Positions 50,042 through 62,100 of a stretch of DNA of 64,000 nt are shown here, in pieces (position 1 is the first letter of the stretch; each line of letters begins with the position of its first letter). The translations under genes and the position numbers were made by a program. The DNA is taken from contig OU015524.1 of the NCBI GenBank assembly GCA_907165065.1, positions 41,049,295 through 41,113,294 of the forward strand, read 5' to 3'. Source of the stretch: Caprimulgus europaeus (lineage: Eukaryota; Chordata; Aves; Caprimulgiformes; Caprimulgidae). Under the pieces are notes generated by a model, which was not told the origin of the DNA, made no database searches, and saw only the letters and a list, made by a program, of their open reading frames with translations.

Positions 50042-53000
50042 ATTGAGATATTTGGGCTTTTATTATAAAAGACTGAAGGCATCTTTTCATCAGAATATGG
50101 ATCTGTGGATCATACAAGAAAAATAAAAGATCTATTCCTTAATTGTGAAAAATCTTCATTCCCATTTATATCAAAAGTATTGATAGAGAATAACAGAAAC
50201 ACAGACACTTCAACGTATCTTAAAACAGAAAGTTTTTGGTGAGGAAACGAATTCTAACTCTCCAAGAATAAAATTTCTGTTTCGGTGTTCTCCCCTTCAG
50301 CTCCCTGCCTTCTTCTCTTCAAACAGCTTGGAATAGCAGTGTAGAAGTACATTAAAAAAATATTTGTTTTTTAGGAAACCTCTTAGGGTGAACTTAATTT
50401 CATCAAACTTTAGCTATTTAAAAGATTGATTATCAGACTAGACTCAAGTTCTTTCCTTATCACTCAATTTTAGGAGAGGAAAATCAATTTTAGGAGAATA
50501 ATCTCTTCCATTTCTGTCATCTGTAGTGAGTCTATAAATGGCTTAGGCCGCTTAACTTTAATAATTGAAGCTGAAATTAATACTGCTCCTTTTCCTGATC
50601 AAGAAGTGCCACTGAAATGTTGCCAAAGTCTTAGCCCCATAATGGGAACTGTGATGGAAGCAGAGCACCTTGTGAATATGAAAAGATAGGAGGACGTGTG
50701 TGTGTGAGACAGAGGAGATGACATGCAAATAGAATGGTGCATGTTTGGATTTTAGCCTTCAAACTTTAATATTACCTACAAAAGAACTATCAGCAAAGTA
50801 ATCCATGCACTCCAGACAGAGGTGGCCATGAAGAGGAAAATTCCACCCCAAACTACACTTCCACTGCACTCTTAGGGTTTGGGCCTCTTTCTAGTTAGGA
50901 GTAACCATTACTGAGGCAAGAGGAATGATTTGTCAAAATCTAAATAGTTAAGAGAAAACTGTGTCAGAAAGAAATAGTAAGGAGTCAAAGCACAACATGC
51001 CTACTACTATCCTGTTGCAGTCCCACATTGACATGAATCCCAAATTCAACCTTTAAGTCTTTCTATTGCACAATATGGTACTTCCAAGGCTCTGATTTAC
51101 ACAGCAGGTATTAAACCTGAGAGCACATACCAGCTCTACAACAAGCAGATCCAAGCTGAATGGGTAATTTTAGGTGACTGTAAAAAGTACAGAAAAAAAT
51201 AGAAAATGTTTATTTTTCCAAGTTACTGTGGGGTTTTTCTTGGAATGTACTTTTTAAAATACAGTGTCCTGCAAATCCTTACTACTTTATAGACATTTTC
51301 AGTCATATTTATTCTGAATCAGAGAGATGTACTAGGCCACACAGCCTAGTTTCTTATTGATGGAGACTTTTCATTGAGCTGTAAACACTCACAGTAGGAA
51401 AAGCAAGCATCACTACAAAAATAATATTTAGTTATCATAATTATTACTTGTAATCAGTTTTCAAATATATTAAATATGAAAATATGACATATAAACAAGT
51501 ACTGACTTCAGCTCGATTTTATAGTAGTCTGCATTATATGGTATTATTAATATCTTCACAAATCTACTAGTAAAATTTATTTTCTGCCTGACATTGTTTC
51601 TAATTCCCTTTTAGCTGAGCTTCAGTGAAAGTTTTGCAGTAAGTGACAACTGATGAATTAGTTTTTGATTTGCAAGAATAAACTTACTATTGTAAAGCTA
51701 AAATGTTAACATGTAGCCAAAGAACAGCTTTTAAACAGTTTTAACTTGCCATAAGTGCTTCCTAAATACTGTAACTCTTACTGCCATTTTAGTGTCCTAG
51801 TTCTTTCCTAAACTAAATATGTCTTGAAAAATTTCATAGGCCACAAATCCAACATTTCACTAAACCATAATTGTACCTCCAGAAAGTGTCAGAGCAGAGA
51901 GGATTAAAACATTAGTTGATTTTATACACATTTTCCATATCTTTCTGCTCTGCCTCTAGCATTATGAAGTGTCTAGAAAAATATATTGATAATAACAGAT
52001 AGACAATACAGGTCCTAATCAGTGAGAGCCATGCACTGCTCTTGTGACCCTGGATGCCCAATTTTCTTTACGTGGTGAGTTGATTTAAGTCATGTGGCAA
52101 GTGCTAAAGTTTCTTCTGTGGAATGACATAGGAACAGAAGTTGTTGCTTGGCATGACTGCATCAAGGAACGTTGCTGACAGCCAGGAGAGATCAAAAGCA
52201 GATCAAGTTGCTTAACAAACTATATGTCACTGAAGTCAAAAAGGCTAAAGTGAGAATCCCGGAGAGCTGTGAAATCTGGGAGCAACAGATGGAGCCAAAC
52301 TCACTTGGTTTGTTAGTAAAAGGACTTACCTGTTCCTTGGTCTTCTGTCTTTTTTTTTTTTTAATCTAGTACATAAATTTTATCCCTTCAGTCTATATTA
52401 TTTAAAACAAACAAAACAAGACTGAAAAATTTGCAAGTTCAATATTACGTGGTTAGTGCAACTTTCACTATAATCTTAAGGGATTTTTTTTTTCATTTAA
52501 AAAAATTGTAAATTTCTGTCATATTAATCATGGAACAGGCACACAGAATACTTTTGGACTTATACTTTTAATCTGAAATCTTAGAAGAGTCCTTTTTTTC
52601 TAACATTTGCAAACTGTGAGGCATACATTTCATAAAACTTAAAAATAGAGCCTCTACAGTCAAGAGGGAAGAAAGCATACAGATTTGAAGATCATGAGTG
52701 CTTTTTCTTTGAAAGCAATCATCATCACAACTCCTCTAATACAAATGTAAGAGCTCAGAACTGCGAAAGAGCATGACAACAAAATTATTTTACAGAACCA
52801 TAAAGATTAATTATATCTGTGTCTCTCTGTGTATGCTACTGACATATTTAGATGGAAGAATACAGCACTGATAGAATGAATTGCTATTGTTATGGTTACA
52901 AAATATATATATTTTTATAATAACCTTCCTCTACACTGTGTTTTTGTTGGGTGTTTTCAGGGTTTCTGGTAATTTTATGAAAGAATCCTTCTGAAATTAA

Positions 53001-55485
53001 TTTTAGTTTTGAATAATGATCATGGAAAGTTTCTTAAGACAGAACAAAATATCTTCAAAAGCTCTTGTTCCTGGGTGAACCAATACTTTCTTCCCCCATT
53101 GTACTCACTGTGCATGGTTTGCTAGGTATTTGAAACTAACATGGACAGAATACCTTTAAACTGGTGATACTGCCTGCATCAATGTTATGTGCAATTTTCA
53201 GTTTTTCAGTGATAAAGAACAAAGCAAACACACACATCCCACCTACAATGGTGAAATCCTCTCATGAAATCTTCCATCTAATTCCTGATGAAAATAGGTC
53301 AAAGGTTACAGTCTGCATCACAGTATAAAACTGGAATGCATTCATGGGCATCTATTTCTGTGGCTTTAAAGTTGGTGATAATCAGTATTTCACAGGAATA
53401 CTCAAAACTCATTTGCTCTCACTGACTTCAAAAGGAGAGTATCATATTTAGGATTTTGTCAGAAATTGCTCAGCATCTTAAAGCCTTCTTCCTGCTCAGT
53501 CATTTAATGAGGCACTTACTAGCTCTAGTAACTCATAAGGTTCCAGATGCGCATTAGCAAATCTGGTAGTGTACTTAAACTAAATGCAGAGGAAAATCAC
53601 TTTGAAGTAATTTTATCCATTCAACTAAAACTTGTACTCTTTAAAAAGGACTGGCGTTAGACTTGGCTATTCCGTCTCACTGAAAGCATTACAACAATTA
53701 AGCTACTGGAATACACAGAATTTTTAGTGAATGCTCTTGCAGTTATAAAATTTTTAACACTTTTTTTTTTTTTAATTTAAGGTGACACTTTTCTTTGGAA
53801 AAGAGAGACAATGCAAAGCATTTTGCATCACTCAGTGCTGATAAGAAAGTCACAAATGAGCCTGTAGACTCACTTCATATCCAGGAGAAGATATCCAGAA
53901 GGGGGGCGATGCTGTCCCAAAAAAAAGTTTGTGACAAAGGGAATGGGGAAAGTGTGATGGTGTGTGCAGTTATTCTTCAGTTTCATTAACTTCAGAACAG
54001 ACTGACAACAGAGGCTCCAGCCTAAGGGCTGGACTGGAAGCACAGAAAGAATTCAACTGCAGTCTGATGGCAGAGCAAAGCGTGTAATTTCCATTTTTAC
54101 AGAACCGTGCTTTGATCACTACACAGCGTGGATTTATTCCGTAAGAGATTTATGCCTGTGTGCAAATTTCAACCTTGATCTAAAGATATTTAACCTTTTG
54201 CCTATATAAACACATTTTTGGTGAACTTGCAAGGGATAATGTCTGCCCCCATTAACATTTTTAAACATGTACCTGAATGCAAGTTTTTTTTTTTTTCCAA
54301 TCAAACCTAAGCACATTTCTTCTCTATGTGCAAGCTTGGAGATCAGCCCTCAGATAATCTGAAAGTGGCAAGAAGTATAGAAATAAGTTTTTGTTGCTGA
54401 ACTGTGGGATATTTGCCCCCTAGATTGTTCAGGACAGCAAATGGATGGTGCTGCTGTTTGCTCCTCATTATCACACTAAATGACCTTGATAGAACTTTAA
54501 ATATTACCTCCAAATGGTTAAAATAAATTTTGAAACATCTAAACAGAAAGATTAATAGGGACAAGATGGGAAGATCAGATATCATTTGGTAACCATGTTA
54601 TGTTTTTCTTTTAATAGAGAATCTCCCATTCTAAGTTGTTCAGAGACTAATTGTTTACCAAACTATTCCTTGGTCTCTAGATGTATAGCATCCAAAATCA
54701 GAAAGGCAACAGAAACAAAGAAATATAAAGTTCATTTCATTGCTTAATTTGATTTCTTTCCTCGAAGATTTAGCATAATGGTACATACCTGGCCAGTCTA
54801 GCAGTGATTTTTAGCAAAAATATTGAAGATCATTGATATTATCCATAATTTGTGCAAACTATAGTCTTGCTAACTTAAAGTTAGTACTTACTTCCCAATG
54901 TTATTAAGAAATGTATTATACATGATACGTGCTCTTTAATAAAGTCTAGCAAATACATCTTATTTTAAGCTTGTTGAGTTCATTTAAATAAATCATTCTA
55001 CAAGCATGAGAAAAAAAAAAAACCTTTCTTTGAATATTATATTTTAGTAAAGCCAGGTTACTTCAGCTATTTCTAACAACATGCCATATATATTATTTTA
55101 TCTGTTAGATAGTATTGGGACCTGATTATCAGCCTTTATTTGTCTTAGACATGGTTCAACACTTTGCAATTCTTTTCATGGTGAAGACTTGTTGAAATCA
55201 GTTTGCAAAAAAAAAAAAAAAATGTTTTGATTTTGAAACAAAAGAGCTAACCTAACTGGTTTAATGTTGTTTATTTTAATAACCTTTTCCAGGTTATCTG
55301 CAGAAAACAATGAATTATTGTTTAAATGGCCACAAAAAAGCAAATTAAGTAAACAAAATAGTAATTGAGCAGTCAACAATACACAACTATTTTTATATGA
55401 TTATCTAATTTCTCAAAATTATACAAAAAATAAGAGCAGGGATATGTTGGTAACATATAGCTAGCACCTAACCTAGATTCAGTAC

Positions 55486-55606
55486 CTCTCAAATCTTTCT
55501 TCATTTTGCGAAGATCTTTTTGAAAGTCTTCAAACTTCATTTGTGAAACCTGAAAGAGATCTTGTGGGTCTGGAAGAGGAAAGATGCATTGTTCTTTTCC
55601 GGCATC
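55486..55606 (-). CDS. FMN2: FMN2 exon E, FH2 core to coiled region
   Basis: The 121-nt exon encodes 40 residues plus one base: [20 protein letters not shown], then [20 protein letters not shown]. The pattern FPLP-x-PQDLF and the charged [15 protein letters not shown] helix are typical of FMN2. Acceptor TTTTTGTCAG, following a 168-nt intron. The donor is GTACTG, a weak match to the usual GTRAGT. The single trailing G joins TA of the next exon to form a Val codon. Confidence 0.97.
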
Positions 55607-55774
55607 CTGACAAAAACACAAATGAACATTTACATAGTACTCATTAGTAAAATATAGAACCAAAAGTACAAAGAACATTTGTGTACATTTCCTCATTTTG
55701 GCCAGCAAAAAAGTGAATTTAGTAAGCTGATTTTTTAACTTGATTTTAAAAGAGCAGAATTAACTCTCACTCAC

Positions 55775-55834
55775 CTCATCAAAATTACGCAAATAATATG
55801 AGACAATGTAAGACAGAAGACTTCTGCTGTTATC
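55775..55834 (-). CDS. FMN2: FMN2 exon D, 20-codon FH2 exon
   Basis: A 60-nt exon, phase 0 to phase 0, encodes DNSRSLLSYIVSYYLRNFDE. It continues directly from KDVKSS of the preceding exon, as in FMN2. The tyrosine-rich helix is typical of the FH2 core after the GNYMN motif. Acceptor TATACAG, donor GTGAGT. The length divisible by three means skipping would keep the frame but delete a core helix. Confidence 0.97.
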
Positions 55835-57640
55835 CTGTATAGAAGAGAATAAAGTTTGCTGTGTTACTGAAACTCACTGAAAAAAAATAAACTCAGATAT
55901 GACAATTCAAGTAAAATAAATATTCAGTGTCAAGTACAGAAAATACTTTGCTGATTTGGTGGCTTCACTAAAAAAACCCCAAAAAACTCTCAGCTCTGAA
56001 ATACTATTTAAAGAAAATAATAGAAAGATATAACACTTACGTAGGCCACTCCTGGTTTTTTAAATGTACCCGATTGTAAACTGAACCTTTACATTTCAAA
56101 ATTTCTCAAGGTAACATTCAGATCTTTTTATTAATCTGTAACTATAACCAAAACAAAGTTAAATTAAACAAAGTTCTTGTCCTAAATGAAAATACTTTTG
56201 GGGATCTTTTGGGGAGCTTTCTCACTGTGTCCCCTCTGTAATCTCTGTAATGAAACTTCAGCAGAAAATCTTTGATTTTAAGGGGATTTTTGAGAGAATT
56301 ACATTGAGTCAGCTTCAGAAAACTATTTTGAATTGTTTTCCAGAATTTTTCTGACTGATCAGTAGCAAATAAACTGAAGATGTATCCTGCAATTGCAAGG
56401 TTAATGGTCATAATATTCCCAGAAAATTATGTACTAAAGACCTAAGTCATCAAACCAAATTTAGTGTGCCTAAATGTTTTACTGAGTCAAGTTCTAAAAC
56501 TGGTAATGTATCTAGGGTAAACCAGAAGGTTCAGTTAAAGTCAGCTCCCCTAAACATATTGTACCAAGGCTTCATTCACATCGTCACTCCCTTGGCTAAC
56601 CAAGGAAACAAGAATGCCAGAATAAAGTTCCTCCACCTCTTTAAAGGCAAATGGCTGACACGGTCTCTCAGCTCAGGGTAAACAACAGTCTGCTCACATT
56701 GCCTAACCCATCAGCTAAAGCATATATATTTAGTCAGTGACCAAGCAGGAAAACAAACTCTTCTTTTTCTGGCACTTTCAGAATAACAGGTCTTCACAAT
56801 GACTCACTAGATAGATGTGGGGCCAATTTAAAATCTCAAGAATTATTGCTAGAACTTTTCTCATACCACTGTCCATATTCATATGACTCTTTTCATCATA
56901 GGCGTAGAGACTCGAATATTATTGTTTCCCTGGAAGCAACAGCAAATATTTGAGTACAACCCCAATCAGAATAATCAATGCCAAAAAAGTGCCAGTAACA
57001 CACAAGCTCCAGTTTAGCACTGTGCAAGAAACAAGATTACTTTTCTTTCTCCTTACTCAGATAACTATACCAGGTAAATCTTAAATCAGCAAATACTTGC
57101 TGTGATTATTCTTTACTTGTGTGAATCCGTGGTCCATTGTGAAATGTACACTTTAAAATCATGATGTTTATAAAGGATGAGTTTCAGGTTACCTCAAATG
57201 CTCAGGATGCCTATTCAATCATTTTCAGGAGTGGCTATTTTTTTTTCTCACAAATATTTTTAATCAGCATCGAATCACAGTTCACTTTTGCTGTATTCAG
57301 AAGCAATGCTAGATCCTTACACTTAAAAGGTTTGTTTCAGAAGTGGAAGCAGTTGTAAAAGAAGAGTTAGAACTATACAGTGTAGTAGAAGTCAAATGCA
57401 TATCAGATTAGGAACTAAGACATAATTTAATATCTTTTTGTACAGTAATAAAAAGAGACAGTTCATCTTTGTATTTCGACATAAACACATTAAACGCTAG
57501 AAGTGTGATCAGCTCAGTATAGCAACAAAAGAATTCCCTTTGACATGCCTTCATAAGTTTCACACCATTTATGTGGAAATGTAGACAGAGTAATTTTCTG
57601 ATAATTTAATATTGTCAGGCCTACAGGAAGTCTAAAATCA

Positions 57641-57793
<153 letters not shown>

Positions 57794-58742
57794 CTATAAA
57801 ACAGAAAGAGAAACAATTCTCTGTTCAAACTACAATAATATTTACTATTAATAGTATTGCTGACAAACTCCTATTGATACTGTGTTTAGAAATAATACTT
57901 ATATGAAGAGTCAAATATAGGGAATTAACAACCTTCTATTGCAACATATAGAAATAGAAAAATATCACTTTGTAATTTGTTGTGAATGGAGAACATTATC
58001 TCCAAAACAAATACATAGAAAAGAACGATAGGAAATCTATACAATATTATCAGAGATGATCTATTGAGAAAAAAAAAAAAGTAATTCCTTAAGTGATGTT
58101 TATATGGTGAATGTTCTATTTAATTTAGGAGAGAATTCTGCAATAAGTGCATAAAAAATTCACATGGAACAGCAAAAGCATTTATTCAATCAAATTCAAA
58201 TATTTATTAAATGGTAAAACAACTAAATAAAATATTGCAAATATTTTTCAGTTATGAAAATACTGATGAAACCCGCATTTCAAAGCCATGCATTTGTTTT
58301 GCATGGGACCACAAAAATCCAGTAATATCTCCTAGGTAGAGAAAACATTGCTATCTCTAACTGATTTTTAGATAACAGAAATATAACAGAGTTGTGCACT
58401 TCTGAAATCCAGCAAACATAAGGTAGACTAGGCTGGCATTCATTTGGAAAGGAGTCATATGGTCACTATGAAGAGGGAAGATTTTGCTTTAACAAAAGGA
58501 GAAGGTACACTATTTTCCAGAGACTGGTATGCATTGATGGCAAAAACACGATATCATTCAGTACCAAAAGCTAATCTTAAAATTTGCTTTGATGTTGAAG
58601 TACAATCATAAAACGTTCTATTCTGCTATCCTTCAGATTTAATGAGTACTTAAAGTAAATAAAGAGAAAACTTTTGAAATATGAGTACAACTTAACAAGA
58701 TTAAATATCAGAAATTTAGCTCTACCTTTTCACATAGCATCA

Positions 58743-59025
<283 letters not shown>

Positions 59026-59117
59026 TGTTCCGGCTTATCCAAAGACTTGGCGTTTTCTTTTTCCTTGGATGCCTTGCTATGCTTTTCTATCTTTTCTAAT
59101 TCATCTGATTGTGCTCT
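59026..59117 (-). CDS. FMN2: FMN2 exon A (most upstream exon in window), FH2 linker-proximal segment
   Basis: The 92-nt exon reads [20 protein letters not shown] followed by [10 protein letters not shown] and two bases of a Gln codon. The acceptor is TATTCCAG (59118-59125) and the donor GTAAGA (59020-59025). The segment is highly charged, lysine- and glutamate-rich, and matches the part of FMN2 between the early FH2 helices and the conserved FLYELS block. It starts in phase 0; the split CA|G codon is completed by the next exon. The preceding FH2 exon was not found before position 64000. Confidence 0.95.
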
Positions 59118-62100
59118 CTGGAATAAAGGAAACAAAGTAATTAAAAAGTGTTAATTAATAACCTATTAAAACAACGTAAAGATGCCCTTGTAATAAAACA
59201 TGTTCATAGATTTTTCTTTTCCTTCTAGCATCTGCTTACAGTAAAACTACTTAGTCCATAGAGTGATTTTAAGTATAAATACATCTGATGGAAAACCGAA
59301 CATCTTCCAAATATTATTGACTACTAGTAACCTGCAAAAGATTAGTTAATTCAACCATGCACTGAGACAATAATCTTCTTTCCCACTCCCTTTTCTTTGG
59401 CTGTTTATAAAGTCTTTGGATCAAAGAACTCTCTTTTTGAGTTGTATTTCTCTTTCCAAATGTGTTGGGTGGCATTTGAATGCAATCTGAACTTTAAATC
59501 TATACTTAAATAATTAATTTTTTAAACTAAATTAAAATAGGTTTGTATTATTTACTGCAATTTAAATTCGGTATTTGGAAAACACTATGGAACAACAAGA
59601 AATAGTTGATTTATAACGGAACTATCATACATACCATAATACATGAGAACTACTGCATACTACTTTGGAGTAAAATTATTTTTATTTTTATCTTAATAAG
59701 CCGAAACAATTACATGTAAACTGCCTAGTTTCTTGGAGAACCCTGGGGTACATTGTGCGGTCTTTTCTTCAATATTCCAATCAAAAGAAACAGAGCCTCA
59801 CTTCTTTCCGTGCTCCATGCTACAGCAAAATTATTTTTTCCAGCTGCAGTACTGGAAAATGGAATGGCATGGAAAGGAATAAAAGTGGAATGGAAATTTC
59901 TTCTTCTGACCCTTCTTTTGACATCCATGGTGGTTTTCAAAATAGATTCAAAACATGAATCTGTGCAAGAGTAAAAAAGGAAGTAAATATATCTACCTTT
60001 ATTCCTTTCAGAAAACACTACACACATTTTTTTAACTTACTCCACCACAGAACTTGAACACAACAGTGGAAAATTAAATTCTAACTACTTAAATAATACC
60101 AAAGCAAAAGATAGGCTGCAACTGCATTTTTCCTTGCATGCTTTTGTATGACTAGCAGAAAAGGTATGGAACTATCATCTCAAATCATACTGCCACAGCT
60201 ACATCAGCAATCTGAAACCAGAAAGTCAGGTTTGGACAGTTCTTCTGAGATTGTTGAACATCTTTTCATGTGAAAAGGGAGAGGATACTGACATGAAACA
60301 GAAAGATGAAGAGTCTGAAGATTCATTCAGAGCAAAAGCACTTCTGAGTTTCTCCGATTACTTCAAGAAGTCTGGAAAATACTGCAAGGCCATCTGTCTT
60401 GAATACTACACATCCCAGTATTTAGCCAACATTTCTGTGGATGTTCTTCAAGGGTCATCTTCTCTAAAGTAGTCTGATCTTATCTATTAAATACTCCAAT
60501 AGATAGGAAATATTGCAAACAACATTTTTTTCTCCAGCAATAAACTTTTTTCTAGCCACTAAAAAAAAATATAATGGTCATAGTATCTGCATCACAGATT
60601 AATAGAACAGTTGAGGTTTGAAGGGACCTCTGGAGATCATGCAGTCAAACCTGCTGGCACGAAGCAGAGGCAGCCAGACAAGGTTGCTCAGTATTGTGTC
60701 CAGCCAGGTTTTGAACATCCCCAAGGATAGGAGACCTCATGACCTCTCTAGGCAGCCTGTTCCAGTGTTTGGACACCCTTGCAGTAAAAACAGGTGTTTC
60801 TATTTTTAAATGGAATTTCCAGTATATCAGTTTCAAGGGGCCAACTACCTCTTCTCTTTACACTGGGCATCACCGAGTCTAGCCCTGTGTCCTTTACTCC
60901 TCTTCCACAGTCAGATATTTGTACATACTGATAGGATTCCCTCGAGCTTTCTCTTCTCCAGGCTGAAGAACCCCACCTCTCTCAGCCTCTTCTTGTACAA
61001 TACATTCTTCAAGCCTTTAACCATTGTTTCAGCCCTTCACTAGACTCACTCCAATATGTCCATGTCTCTTGCACTGGGGAGGCCAGAACTGGACACAGCA
61101 TCCTAGATGTAGTCTCACCAGTGCTTAGAAGAGGAGAATAATCACTTCCCTTGACTTGCTTGATCCTTTCTTGATCTATCTGTGTATACTGTATCATGCC
61201 TTTCTCAGTTAACAAGGGCTAGACTAAGACTAATTTACCAGTTTTTAATTTTAGTATACTGGCAATGGCCCATCCATAACACGTAGTTTCCTGAATACCC
61301 TACCCCAGTATTACTTCTGTGAAAAGGCAAACTTGGGGATTTATCCTCCAAAGGTACTTTTCTATGTAAAATTTCTGTCAAGGCAAGCATAGTACGTACA
61401 AATATAATTACAGTAGTTAACTTTGCTTTTTACAATTCCATCCTGAAGAGAAATAATTTTTCATGATATTAAGATCAGAAAATTGTTAACCTTAGGAGAG
61501 TTATGCAGACATGGGATGAGGACCAGGAAAGATGCAACTGCAGAAGTTTCCATTTAAGTATTGCAGGTACTGTTGAGAAGAAAGACTTGGTTTTGGCTTT
61601 GTGTTAGGGAGCAAGTATAAATGGGAGATTTCTTCACTTCATCTAGAACATTCTTACCCAATGGAGAGTTATAAGAAAAAGAAAGCTTCAATTTATTTTC
61701 AAATCAGTAAAAACTCTCTTGTCAATGGATGAAATCTACAGATTTTAGAAATCAGAAGGATGCCAAGAGAGGTAGCATTGTTCTAGTGGTCACATCATCA
61801 GAGCCATGAGGTCTAGGTATGCAAATGACATGTCTTTGTACGAAGATCCATTTTATTTATTGAATTTACACTTCAAAAAAACCTTATGTATTCAATATGT
61901 GCCCAGAAACTGTAAATGAGTTTTTTGTAAAAGTAAACAAGTTTTTGTGCTAACAGTTTTTAAATAAAGTTCCATTATTTCTGGCCAATCTCTGGAGTAT
62001 ATTCTCTTCTGATAAACTGAAAGGAAATAACTTGAAAATTTTTCCTACTAGTTAAAGAGGAGAAGATATTTTAGCAAGGAGTGTAAAGCTAAATAGTTAT

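Larger units (their letters stand above)
45619..55485 (-). other. FMN2: FMN2 intron between exons E and F (9.9 kb)
   Basis: It contains a (TA)n microsatellite (46598-46619), possible old repeat relics near 47498-47545 and 48330-48430, and an AT-rich hairpin (50003-50041). The rest is unremarkable AT-rich sequence with T and A runs. Confidence 0.9.

Noticed and set aside
55373..55708. 111-codon minus-strand ORF as a separate small gene
   Set aside because: It is FMN2 exon E with intron sequence on both sides; only 55486-55606 is coding.
59725..60027. 100-codon minus-strand ORF upstream of exon A, considered as the preceding FMN2 exon
   Set aside because: Its sequence does not match the FH2 part expected before RAQSDEL, and no splice pattern fits.
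60251..60472. 73-codon plus-strand ORF with a charged start (GEDTDMKQKDEESED)
   Set aside because: No domain, no splice signals and no neighbour context; probably chance.
61009..61215. 68-codon minus-strand ORF
   Set aside because: It lies in the diverged CR1 copy and its edge; the RT frame is already broken.
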